A stretch of 11,187 nt of DNA from DATFLK01 sp035267815 (GTDB lineage: Bacteria > Pseudomonadota > Zetaproteobacteria > Mariprofundales > Mariprofundaceae). Numbering within the stretch: the stretch's first letter is position 1; every line of letters begins with the position of its first letter. The notes under the pieces are model-generated. The model did no database searches. It saw only the letters and a list, made by a program, of their open reading frames with translations, and was not told where the DNA came from. Below, piece by piece: positions 1 to 9,193 of this stretch. The stretch covers positions 1 through 11,187 of the forward strand of contig DATFLK010000015.1 in assembly GCA_035267815.1 (NCBI GenBank), given 5' to 3'. Position numbers and translations under genes: made by a program.

Positions 1-216
1 CAGGTCCGGATCGATGCCGAAAAGCGCTACCAGTTTGCGCGCGGCAATGGCGAAGGCGCTGAAGGCCAGTACAAAGCCGATAATGATACCATAGGGTCGC
101 TTACGGCCGCCCTCGCTGGAAGCTGCCAGCACCAGCGGCAATACCGGCAGAATGCAGGGCGAGACGATCAACGCCACCCCCTCGAGGAAGGCCAGTCCGA
201 TATCGATGCCGCTCAT
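1..216 (-). CDS. CcdA/DsbD-type cytochrome c biogenesis / thiol-disulfide transport membrane protein, 5' part only
   Basis: The gene runs off the left edge; only the first 72 codons are present. The start ATG (complement of 214-216) is preceded by a good ribosome site, AGGGGTG, a few bases upstream. The N-terminal hydrophobic segment (about residues 6-31) contains SPCILPVLPL with Cys21. This is the conserved 'PC-L-P' signature of the first transmembrane helix of CcdA/DsbD proteins, which carry reductant across the inner membrane to periplasmic thiol proteins (cytochrome c maturation, disulfide reduction). A basic loop (GGRKRP, 37-41) and a second hydrophobic segment (about 42-58) follow, as expected for this fold. 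Family membership is well supported. Whether the full protein is a short CcdA or a larger DipZ/DsbD-like fusion with a thioredoxin domain cannot be told from this fragment. It is transcribed away from the neighbouring glycosylase gene. Confidence 0.8.
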   Translation of the reverse strand, partial: MSGIDIGLAFLEGVALIVSPCILPVLPLVLAASSEGGRKRPYGIIIGFVLAFSAFAIAARKLVALFGIDPDL

Positions 217-388
217 GCGTCACCCCTATGTAAAAAAACGAATCTCATTCCAATCATCATATCACGCTCCCGGCCGGCCATCCCGGCGTATAGCATCAGT
301 CGCAGCCGACTGCATTTCCTTACAGATGCATTGATGGTCGTAAAAAGGAGCTTGCTCCGGAACAGCATCGCTGCAACGCTGCCAAGCT
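217..388. promoter_or_regulatory. Divergent intergenic region between the CcdA-like gene and the DNA glycosylase gene
   Basis: These 172 bases separate two divergently read genes and should hold promoters for both. On the minus strand TATGAT (complement of 256-261) is a fair -10 candidate for the CcdA-like gene, but I see no good -35 element at the right spacing. On the plus strand I find no convincing promoter. Two small inverted repeats are visible: CAGTCG/CGACTG around a 4-base loop (297-312), and TGCAT/ATGCA around a 10-base loop (311-330). No coding region is supported here. Confidence 0.4.
342..358 (-). terminator. Possible weak intrinsic terminator for minus-strand transcription
   Basis: Read on the minus strand, GGAGC-AA-GCTCC is followed at once by five T residues. 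The layout is that of an intrinsic terminator, but the stem is only 4-5 pairs with a very small loop. It would stop a thrB transcript that has read antisense through the glycosylase gene, before it enters the CcdA-like gene. The alternative is chance. Confidence 0.25.
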
Positions 389-958
389 ATGTTCCTCTCC
401 TCTCCGCACGCACCCGATACCGGCTTCCCCTGTGTGGCACGGCCGGATGCGCGCGTACTGATCCTGGGCTCGATGCCGAGCGTCGCCTCACTGGGGGCCA
501 TGCAGTATTACGCCCACCCGCGCAACGCCTTCTGGCCGATCATGGGAGAATTGTTCCATTTCGATGCATCGTTGGCGTACGACAAGAAACTGGAGAAGTT
601 GCGGGAGTGCGGGATTGCATTGTGGGATGTGGTACACCGTTGCCACCGTCCCGGTAGCCTGGATAGCAGCATCGAGACCGATTCGGTCGAGACCAACGAT
701 TTCAGAGGCTTTTTTGCACGATACCCGAAAATGGAGGCCGTCTTCTTCAACGGCGGCACGGCCGAAAGGCTGTTCCGGAGAATGGTGCTTGTGACACTGC
801 CGGAGCCGCTATCGGAGCTGCCGATGAATCGTCTCCCTTCCACCAGTCCTGCTCACGCCGCGCGCAGTTTCCATCAAAAACTGGAGAGCTGGTGGGCGAT
901 CAGGCGTGTGCTTGACGCCAGTGGAGCAGCTTCAACCGATACTCCTCCGGATCCTTGA
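389..958 (+). CDS. DNA-deoxyinosine (hypoxanthine) / uracil-DNA glycosylase, UDG superfamily family 6 (HDG)
   Basis: The 189-residue product matches the uracil-DNA glycosylase superfamily, family 6 (hypoxanthine-DNA glycosylase). These cytosolic base-excision repair enzymes remove deaminated purines such as hypoxanthine from DNA. The conserved parts are visible in order. LILGSMPSVASL (residues 24-35) is the N-terminal glycine/serine motif. YYAHPRNAFWPIMGELF (40-56) has Asn46 in the place expected for the catalytic asparagine of this family. ALWDVVHRC (77-85) follows, then VFFNGGTA (118-125). RLPSTSPAHA (148-157) is the C-terminal DNA-intercalating/recognition motif. ATG 389 gives the normal N-terminus, but no Shine-Dalgarno precedes it. 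The frame is open back to 344, so a slightly upstream non-ATG start is not excluded. The last 59 bases overlap the 3' end of thrB on the other strand, and residues after about 171 look like a non-conserved tail. Family is confident; exact base preference is inferred. Confidence 0.85.
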   Translation: MFLSSPHAPDTGFPCVARPDARVLILGSMPSVASLGAMQYYAHPRNAFWPIMGELFHFDASLAYDKKLEKLRECGIALWDVVHRCHRPGSLDSSIETDSVETNDFRGFFARYPKMEAVFFNGGTAERLFRRMVLVTLPEPLSELPMNRLPSTSPAHAARSFHQKLESWWAIRRVLDASGAASTDTPPDP

Positions 959-1838
959 TCTGCGTCATCGCCCCCTCGCGTGGATAGAGCGCATCATACA
1001 GACGCGACACCCAGAAGCGGAGTGCGGCCAACCGAAGCAATCCCGGCCACGCCTGCCGCTCCTCGTCATTGAGCCTTCGTACACGCTCGTAGCCGGAGAC
1101 AAGCGCCTCGATACGCGTCGCATCACCCTCCTCCGGCCCGCAAGCCAGCGCGTTGACGGCGATAGCCAGATCGTAAGCCCAGGGACCGTCGCTGGCGTAG
1201 TAGAAATCGATCACGCCGGTGACCTCATCGCCCGAAAAGAGGATATTGTCGCAGAAGTAATCGGCATGGATCACCCCCTTCGGAAGATTCTGCTGTGATT
1301 GCGACGACTGCCAGGCTAGTTCGTCTTCCAGTAGCCGAGCGACCTCATCGCCGTAACGGGCCGACAGATCCGATCTCATCATGTCAGCGGTCTCCCGCAT
1401 CCAAGCCAGCGGCGTCGGATCGTCCCGATGCTCCGGGAAACCCTTTCCGGCCTCATGCAACCGCGCCATCATCTCACCGGCCGAGGTAAGCTGCACCTCG
1501 GTGAGACGATCCAGCGTCCGGCCGGGAAGGCAGGAGACAATACAGCCCTGTTTGCCCTTGTAGGAAAAAAGTAGTTCACCGTCGTGGCGTACCTGCACCG
1601 CCGGACACGGAAACCCCTTCCCCGAGAGGTCATGCATCAAGCGCATGAAATAGGGCAGCTCGGCCTCGCTCATGCGCTCGAACAGCGTCAGAACGTAACG
1701 GCCGAGATCAGTATCGACGAAGAAGTTGCTGTTCTCGATGCCAGCGGCGATGCCCTCGTAGCCCTGCAGGTCTCCAACCGCATACCCCTGCAGGATCTCC
1801 AGCACATCATCTCGATTCAGTTCGGTGTAGACTGACAT
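900..1838 (-). CDS. thrB: Homoserine kinase, aminoglycoside-phosphotransferase fold (ThrB type II)
   Basis: This 312-residue cytosolic enzyme phosphorylates L-homoserine with ATP, the step before threonine synthase. It belongs to the APH/choline-kinase-like homoserine kinases of proteobacteria, not the GHMP kinases. Visible landmarks: the N-terminal MSVYTEL typical of the family; GIAAGIENSNFFV (29-41), the nucleotide-binding part; YVLTLFE (48-54) in the following strand; GVIHADYFCDNILF (188-201), the Brenner catalytic loop with His191, Asp193 and Asn198; and GVIDFYYA (208-215), with Asp211 as the metal ligand (DFG equivalent). A catalytic loop reading HADLFRDN is more usual, so the Tyr and Cys here are mild variants. 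I chose the ATG at 1836-1838 because the family begins there and a GGAGAG site lies 3-8 bases upstream. The same frame stays open back to 2039 but that extension is not family sequence. The 3' end overlaps the convergent glycosylase gene by 59 bases. No other threonine gene is in view. Confidence 0.92.
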   Translation of the reverse strand: MSVYTELNRDDVLEILQGYAVGDLQGYEGIAAGIENSNFFVDTDLGRYVLTLFERMSEAELPYFMRLMHDLSGKGFPCPAVQVRHDGELLFSYKGKQGCIVSCLPGRTLDRLTEVQLTSAGEMMARLHEAGKGFPEHRDDPTPLAWMRETADMMRSDLSARYGDEVARLLEDELAWQSSQSQQNLPKGVIHADYFCDNILFSGDEVTGVIDFYYASDGPWAYDLAIAVNALACGPEEGDATRIEALVSGYERVRRLNDEERQAWPGLLRLAALRFWVSRLYDALYPREGAMTQIKDPEEYRLKLLHWRQAHA

Positions 1839-2053
1839 AGGCTCTCCGATTCCCCGGCGCTTGGGCCGCATCAAAAGATGTCGCGGATTCAAGAGCAGGC
1901 CAACGGACAATGCAAGGGCCATCACCGACACGGCGATGCCGGACCCGGCGGTGACACACACCCCATATCCGCACAAGCTAAAGGGACACCTCAAGCATTG
2001 TCCTCCGCCACCCCCATCAGGTAGCGTTCGCACCACCATGACCGAGCGATCCG
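1839..2053. promoter_or_regulatory. Divergent intergenic region thrB / murA-his operon
   Basis: This 215-base gap between divergent genes should carry the promoters for thrB (minus) and for the murA-his run (plus). I could not pick out a convincing sigma-70 promoter on either strand: GTGACA at 1951-1956 resembles a -35 element but has no good -10 at normal spacing. No histidine-rich leader peptide or attenuator-like hairpin of the enterobacterial his type is visible before murA. The minus frame is open in phase with thrB throughout and includes a hydrophobic stretch, discussed as a finding. Confidence 0.5.
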
Positions 2054-3338
<1,285 letters not shown>

Positions 3339-3355
<17 letters not shown>

Positions 3356-3998
3356 TCCACCACTGACCATCGCACTCTCCAAGGGGCGCATTCTGGAAGA
3401 GACCCTTCCACTGCTGGAGCAGACCGACCTGATGCCGGCCGAGGATGTCCTCACCACCCGGCAGCTCGTGGTCGATGGTCCGCGCGGAATCCGTTTCCTG
3501 ATCATCCGCGCCGCCGATGTCTGTACCTTCGTGGAACGCGGTGCCGCCGATCTCGGTATCGTCGGCCGCGACCTGCTGCTCGAACACCGCCCGCATGTCT
3601 ATGAACCGCTCGATCTCGGCATCGGCCGTTGCCGTCTCTGCGTGGCCAGTCCACAAAAGGTGGTGGACGCCGGCAAGCCGCAGCCTGGCAGCCGAATCCG
3701 CATCGCAACCAAGTATGATCACCTGGCCGAACAGCATTTCCTGGCGCACGGTATCCAGGCCGAGATCATCCACCTCTACGGTTCGATGGAGCTGGCCCCG
3801 CTGGTCGGCATTGCCGATCGCATTGTCGACCTTGTCTCGACGGGCGGCACGCTCAAGGCCAACGGCCTCGTCGAGGAGGAGACGCTGTACGATATCTCCA
3901 GCCGCTTGGTGGCCAATCCAGCCAGTTTCGCTACCCGGCGGGACGAGATACACCCGATTGTGGAACGCTTCAGCCAACTGGTGAACGGAACGCAATAA
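3339..3998 (+). CDS. hisG: ATP phosphoribosyltransferase catalytic subunit, short form (HisG_S)
   Basis: HisG condenses ATP with PRPP, the committed and feedback-controlled first step of histidine synthesis. The product is about 219 residues, the short form lacking the C-terminal regulatory (ACT-like) domain. Such enzymes work as a hetero-octamer with HisZ, a histidyl-tRNA synthetase paralogue that is not in this window. Motifs: LTIALSKGRILEETLPLLE (9-27), RGIRFLIIRAADV (49-61), GAADLGIVGRDLL (68-80) and the PRPP-binding DRIVDLVSTGGTLKANGL (160-177). The start is decided by context. The frame is open far upstream inside murA, but the family begins just before PPLTIALSKG. A TTG at 3339-3341 lies 8 bases after AGGGGG-like purines, while no in-frame ATG exists near it. 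That makes a TTG start with a 17-base overlap on murA, suggesting translational coupling. CTG at 3363 is a less likely alternative. Confidence 0.93.
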
Positions 3999-4036
3999 TC
4001 TCTCTGCAGTCCGCTGCAGCCAACGATCGACCCCTG

Positions 4037-4045
4037 AAAAGGAGG
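4037..4045 (+). promoter_or_regulatory. Strong Shine-Dalgarno of hisD, in the hisG-hisD gap
   Basis: AAAAGGAGG ends 5 bases before the hisD ATG and is by far the strongest ribosome site in the operon. It sits in the 52-base hisG-hisD gap, where translation is not coupled by overlap. Upstream in the same gap CTGCAG is repeated around TCCG (4004-4019) and can form a 6-pair hairpin. There is no T-run after it, so it is not an intrinsic terminator; it may be a processing or mRNA-stability element. Confidence 0.6.
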
Positions 4046-4050
4046 CCGCC

Positions 4051-5351
<1,301 letters not shown>

Positions 5352-5355
<4 letters not shown>

Positions 5356-6386
5356 TCAGAGGCGACATCCGTTCACTGACCGCCTATCAGGTGCCGGACA
5401 GCCGCGGCATGATCAAGCTGGATGCGATGGAAAATCCGTACCCTTTACCGGATTCACTGCGCGGCAAATGGGCCAAGCGGCTGGCGAAAGCCGAGATCAA
5501 CCGCTACCCCGATGCCGATGCACGTGAGCTGCGGCAGATGATCGCCGAGCAGGACGGCCTGTCGGCCGAGAACGTACTGCTTGGAAACGGCTCGGACGAG
5601 ATCATCCAGATGCTGCTGATGGCGGCAGACAATAGCGCTTGCGTGATTCCGCAGCCGACTTTCACTATGTATGAGCTGATCTCGCGCTGGCTGAAGCGGC
5701 CAGTCGCCTCGGTACCGCTGGAAAAGGATTTCACCCTCAATGCCGAGGGGTTCGTACGAGTCTGTGCCCGGGAGAAGGCATCGATCGCCTTTCTGTCCTG
5801 CCCCAACAACCCGACCGGCAACATGTGGTCGCGCTCCACCGTGGCGCAAGTCGCCGAGAGCTTCCGCGGCATACTGGTGATTGATGAGGCCTACCGTCCC
5901 TTCGCGGATGATACCTATGTCGATATGCTGGCCCCCAATGTGCTGATCCTGCGCACCTTCTCCAAGCTGGGAATGGCCGGTCTGCGGCTGGGATACCTGC
6001 TCGGCCATCCGGATACGATCGCCCACCTGAACAAGGTGCGCCTGCCCTACAACATCAATACGCTGACGCAGCTCTCCACCCGATTCTTTCTGGAGCACTT
6101 CGATCTCTTCGAGGAACAGGCAAAGCAGATTCGCGCCGAACGAAAACGGGTCAGCCGGGCACTGATGGGGATTGACGGTATCACGGTCTTTCCATCCCAG
6201 GCCAATTTCCTTCTTTTCCGGGTGAAGGGCGCTGACGACCTGTTCGAGAAGCTTCGCGACAAAAAGATCCTGATCAAGAACATGAACCCGCAAGGCGGCT
6301 TGCTGAAAGAGTGTTTACGCGTCACTATCGGACTGCCCGAAGAGAACGCCGCCTTCCTTCAAGCGCTCGAGGAGATACTGGCATGA
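5352..6386 (+). CDS. hisC: Histidinol-phosphate aminotransferase (HisC)
   Basis: HisC is a PLP-dependent fold-type I aminotransferase that converts imidazole-acetol phosphate and glutamate into histidinol phosphate and 2-oxoglutarate. The 344-residue product has the N-terminal KLDAMENPYPLP (22-33), GNGSDEIIQ (78-86), CPNNPTGN (150-157), VIDEAYRPF with the PLP-contacting Asp178 (176-184), RTFSKLGMAGLRLGYLLG with the Schiff-base Lys205 (201-218) and a C-terminal LRVTIGLPEENAAFL. Nothing essential is missing. The 'DAMENP' (rather than 'NENP') substrate-loop form is common among beta/gamma-proteobacterial HisC1-type enzymes. Start and stop are both shared with neighbours as ATGA overlaps (hisD before, hisB after), so expression is probably coupled. 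Confidence 0.95.
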
Positions 6387-6970
6387 ACCGCAACGCCTCA
6401 ATCGAACGGACCACCAAGGAGACCAGCATCGAGCTGTCGGTTAATCTCGACGGTACGGGAACCTCCACCATTGACACCAGCATCCCCTTTCTCGACCACA
6501 TGCTCGAACAGGTGGCACGCCACGGGCTGATCGATTTCACCGTCAAGGCGACCGGTGACCGCGAGATTGATGATCATCACACGGTCGAGGATATCGGCAT
6601 CTGCCTGGGCAATGCCCTGCACGACGCGCTGGGCGACAAAGCCGGTGTCGTGCGCTATGGCCATGCGTATGTACCGCTGGACGAAGCGCTTTGCCGCGTC
6701 GTGCTCGACCTCTCGGGACGCCCAAATCTGGTGTATCAGGTCGAACTCCCCAAGGAGCGGGTCGGCGATTTCGATGTCGACCTGATCAAGGAGTTCTTCC
6801 AGGCTGTCGTCAATCAGGCACGCATTACGCTGCATATCGACGTCCTCCGCGGTGACAACAACCATCACATCATTGAGACCATGTTCAAGGCCTTCGGACG
6901 TGCCCTGCGCATGGCGGTGGCCAAGGATGACCGTCAGCAAGGCATCCCCTCCACCAAGGGTGCGCTGTAG
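6383..6970 (+). CDS. hisB: Imidazoleglycerol-phosphate dehydratase, monofunctional (HisB)
   Basis: HisB (IGPD) dehydrates imidazoleglycerol phosphate to imidazole-acetol phosphate, using manganese bound by paired histidines. The 195-residue product holds only the dehydratase. The N-terminal histidinol-phosphate phosphatase domain found in enterobacterial HisB is absent, so that phosphatase must be encoded elsewhere. Family motifs: SIPFLDHMLEQVARHG (33-48), DDHHTVEDIGI with His65-His66 (63-73), the central arginine-containing SGRPNLVY (111-118), and GDNNHHIIETMFKAFGRAL with His161-His162 (157-175). The frame is open 72 bases upstream inside hisC, but the ATG at 6383 fits the family N-terminus (MNRNASIERTTKET) and overlaps the hisC stop as ATGA. 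After the stop there is a 99-base gap, unusually wide for this operon. Confidence 0.95.
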   Translation: MNRNASIERTTKETSIELSVNLDGTGTSTIDTSIPFLDHMLEQVARHGLIDFTVKATGDREIDDHHTVEDIGICLGNALHDALGDKAGVVRYGHAYVPLDEALCRVVLDLSGRPNLVYQVELPKERVGDFDVDLIKEFFQAVVNQARITLHIDVLRGDNNHHIIETMFKAFGRALRMAVAKDDRQQGIPSTKGAL

Positions 6971-7007
6971 CATCTAAAACTTGCCGTATTCAAGGGTAAC
7001 CACACAA

Positions 7008-7073
7008 ATGAATATTGACCGTACAGGGCCGGACCGCTTTCGCCGATCCGCCACCTCGCCGATTCTGCCATGA
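7008..7073 (+). CDS. Possible 21-codon mini-ORF coupled to hisH
   Basis: In the hisB-hisH gap an ATG at 7008 opens a 21-codon frame whose TGA (7071-7073) overlaps the hisH ATG (7070-7072) as ATGA, the same junction used at hisD-hisC and hisC-hisB. AAGGG lies 11 bases before its ATG, a somewhat long but usable spacing. hisH itself has no Shine-Dalgarno. The peptide (MNIDRTGPDRFRRSATSPILP) is arginine- and proline-rich, contains no histidine run, and matches nothing I recognise. It could be a translated coupler that delivers ribosomes to hisH, a remnant of a lost gene, or chance. Confidence 0.35.
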   Translation: MNIDRTGPDRFRRSATSPILP

Positions 7074-7699
7074 TCGGACTGATCGATTACGGCATGGGCA
7101 ATCTGCACTCCGTGGCCAAGGCCCTGGAGGTATCGGGCGGTGCGGTGACCATCGTTCGCGAACCGGAACGACTGAAGAATTTCGAGCGGCTGGTACTGCC
7201 CGGGGTCGGCGCCTTTCGCGACTGCATCGGCACACTCAAGGAGCGTGGCCTGGACGAAGCACTGCTGGAGCGCATCGAAGCCGGCGTCCCCTATCTCGGT
7301 ATCTGCCTTGGCATGCAGGTGCTGATGGAGGCCTCGCTCGAATTCGGTCACTATCAGGGGCTCGGCCTGATCCCCGGCCAGGTCAGACCCTTTCCGGAAA
7401 GCCACCCCGAACGCGGCTTCAAGATTCCCCACATGGGGTGGAACGATGTCGTCCTGCCATCCGGCCGTGACCCGCACCCCGTGCTCGCATCGCTGGGCAG
7501 ACGGCAGGTCTATTTCGTGCACTCCTACGTCTGCATGCCACAGCATGAGAATCATATCCTCGCGGCCACCAGCTACGGCGACTATCCCTTCGCCAGTGCC
7601 ATCGGCCGGGACAATATCATCGGCGTGCAGTTCCACCCCGAAAAGAGCCAGGCGGCCGGCCTGGGCCTGCTGGAGGCGTTCATCCAATGGAAACCGTAG
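7070..7699 (+). CDS. hisH: Imidazole glycerol phosphate synthase, glutamine amidotransferase subunit (HisH)
   Basis: HisH hydrolyses glutamine and passes ammonia through the HisF barrel for imidazole-ring closure. The 209-residue class I glutaminase has its triad: Cys79 in YLGICLGMQVL (75-85), and His189 and Glu191 in GVQFHPEKSQ (185-194). The oxyanion-strand motif LPGVGAF (43-49) is also present, as is HMGWND (121-126), a HisH-specific segment. The ATG at 7070 is not preceded by a ribosome site, so initiation probably depends on upstream translation (see mini-ORF 7008-7073). The 3' end overlaps hisA by 13 bases. The partner subunit HisF is encoded two genes downstream in the same run. Confidence 0.96.
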   Translation: MIGLIDYGMGNLHSVAKALEVSGGAVTIVREPERLKNFERLVLPGVGAFRDCIGTLKERGLDEALLERIEAGVPYLGICLGMQVLMEASLEFGHYQGLGLIPGQVRPFPESHPERGFKIPHMGWNDVVLPSGRDPHPVLASLGRRQVYFVHSYVCMPQHENHILAATSYGDYPFASAIGRDNIIGVQFHPEKSQAAGLGLLEAFIQWKP

Positions 7700-8442
7700 C
7701 CCCAACCGCAACATTCGAACTGATCCCCGCCATCGATCTGAAGGGTGGCGAGTGCGTACGTCTGAAACAGGGTCGGATGGAGGATGCCACCGTCTACGGT
7801 GAAGATCCGGCAGCCATGGCCGAACACTGGCAGTCGCTCGGCGCGGCACGCCTGCACGTCGTCGATCTGGATGGTGCCTTTGCCGGCAATCCCGAAAACC
7901 GGGAGGCCATCGCCGCAATCTGTGAACGACTGACCATTCCGGTACAACTGGGCGGCGGCCTGCGCGACATGGCCAGTATCGAATCCACCCTGTCGCTGGG
8001 AATCGAACGGGTGATCCTCGGTTCGGCAGCGGTCTCCAATCCCAAACTGGTCCAGCAGGCCTGCCGCGAATTTCCCGGACGCATCTGCGTCGGTATCGAT
8101 GCCAAATCGGGACTTGTCGCCGTACACGGCTGGGATGATGTCACCGATGTCCGGGCCGTCGATCTGGCCCGGCAGTTCGAGGATGCCGGTGTCGCCGCCA
8201 TCATCTACACCGACATTGCCCGCGACGGCATGCTCAGCGGCCCCAATATCGAGGAGACCGCGGCACTGGCACGCGGCATCTCCATTCCGGTCATCGCCTC
8301 CGGTGGTGTCGCCCGCCTCGAGGACGTCAAGGCTCTGGCAAGGCATATCGACGAAGGTGTCTGTGGCGCCATCACCGGCCGTGCCATCTACGAGGGCACG
8401 CTCGATTTCGCCGCCGCCATGAAGACGATCAAACCATGCTGA
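7687..8442 (+). CDS. hisA: Phosphoribosylformimino-5-aminoimidazole carboxamide ribotide isomerase (HisA)
   Basis: HisA is a (beta/alpha)8-barrel enzyme that performs the Amadori-type isomerisation of ProFAR to PRFAR, the substrate of HisHF. In the 251-residue product the first strand carries LIPAIDLKGG with acid/base Asp17 (12-21). IPVQLGGGLRD (84-94) and VIASGGV (202-208) are the phosphate-binding half-barrel repeats. CVGIDAKSG (134-142) contains Asp138, the second catalytic aspartate position, and IIYTDIARDGMLSGPN (172-187) is the family signature of strand 6. The N-terminus is about 9 residues longer than the usual start near the first strand. ATG 7687 is nevertheless preceded by GGAGG (7672-7676, spacing 10) inside hisH, which supports it. 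The 3' end overlaps hisF by 7 bases. Confidence 0.96.
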   Translation: METVAPTATFELIPAIDLKGGECVRLKQGRMEDATVYGEDPAAMAEHWQSLGAARLHVVDLDGAFAGNPENREAIAAICERLTIPVQLGGGLRDMASIESTLSLGIERVILGSAAVSNPKLVQQACREFPGRICVGIDAKSGLVAVHGWDDVTDVRAVDLARQFEDAGVAAIIYTDIARDGMLSGPNIEETAALARGISIPVIASGGVARLEDVKALARHIDEGVCGAITGRAIYEGTLDFAAAMKTIKPC

Positions 8443-9191
8443 GCAAGCGCATTATCCCCTGCCTAGATGTCGCCGAAGGCCGCGTCGTCAAGGGTGTGAA
8501 GTTCGTCGACATCATCGATGCCGGCGATCCGGTGGAGGCCGCCATCCGCTATAACGACGAGGGTGCCGACGAGCTCTGCTTCCTCGACATCCGCGCCTCG
8601 CAGGAGAACCGCTCCACACTCTACGACATGGTCACACGTGTGGCCGAGAACGTCTTCATGCCGCTGACCGTTGGTGGCGGCGTGCGCGCTTTGAGTGACA
8701 TCGAACAACTGCTGCATGCCGGTGCCGACAAGGTCTCGATCAACACGGCGGCACTGCACCATCCCGAACTGGTTCAGCAGGCAGCCGAACGCTTCGGCTC
8801 CTCGACCATCGTCGTGGCGGTGGATGCCAAGCAAGTGGATGATCACTGGGAGTGCTTCACGCACGGTGGCTCCAAACCGACAGGCATCGATGCCGTGGCG
8901 TGGGCATCGCGCATGGCCGATGCTGGTGCTGGCGAGATTCTTCTCACCAGCATGGATCGGGACGGCACCAAGGCCGGCTACGACGTGGCCCTGACCCACG
9001 CCGTCACCGATGCCGTTCCCGTACCGGTGATTGCCTCCGGCGGCGTCGGCACCCTCCAGCATCTGGCCGAAGGGTTCACGCTCGGCCACGCCGATGCCGT
9101 GCTGGCGGCCAGCATCTTCCATTTCGGAGAGCATCGCATCCATGAGGCCAAGGCCTTTCTGGCCGAACACGGCATTCCGGTCAGACTATAG
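8436..9191 (+). CDS. hisF: Imidazole glycerol phosphate synthase, cyclase subunit (HisF)
   Basis: HisF uses ammonia from HisH to convert PRFAR to imidazoleglycerol phosphate and AICAR. The 251-residue barrel has catalytic Asp11 (RIIPCLDVAEGRVVKG, 5-20) and Asp130 (VVAVDAKQ, 126-133), at the same numbers as in Thermotoga HisF. The phosphate sites are LTVGGGVR (77-84) and VIASGGVGTLQHL, and LLTSMDRDGTKAGYD is the strand-6 signature. One oddity is strand 2: it reads LDIRASQENR (50-59), where LDITAS is the usual sequence, so position 53 is Arg (codon CGC, 8592-8594). The gene starts inside hisA (7-base overlap) with no strong ribosome site, indicating coupling. Its stop is 2 bases before the DedA-family gene. 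Confidence 0.96.
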   Translation: MLSKRIIPCLDVAEGRVVKGVKFVDIIDAGDPVEAAIRYNDEGADELCFLDIRASQENRSTLYDMVTRVAENVFMPLTVGGGVRALSDIEQLLHAGADKVSINTAALHHPELVQQAAERFGSSTIVVAVDAKQVDDHWECFTHGGSKPTGIDAVAWASRMADAGAGEILLTSMDRDGTKAGYDVALTHAVTDAVPVPVIASGGVGTLQHLAEGFTLGHADAVLAASIFHFGEHRIHEAKAFLAEHGIPVRL

Positions 9192-9193
9192 TC

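Noticed and set aside
241..262. AT-rich segment before the CcdA-like gene resembling a second Fur box
   Set aside because: Best alignments reach only about 10-11 of 19 consensus positions by hand, and one half-site is poor. This is not distinguishable from chance.
331..657. Plus-strand frame starting at 331 overlapping the glycosylase in another frame
   Set aside because: Its product has no recognisable family features, while the overlapping frame at 389-958 carries all conserved glycosylase motifs.
5454..6293. Long open frame (279 codons) on the minus strand opposite hisC
   Set aside because: It lies wholly antisense to a gene with intact catalytic motifs, resembles no family, and is the kind of shadow frame expected in GC-rich coding DNA. 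The same holds for the minus frames at 2786-3505, 3309-4091, 6974-7918, 7582-8346 and 8978-9838.
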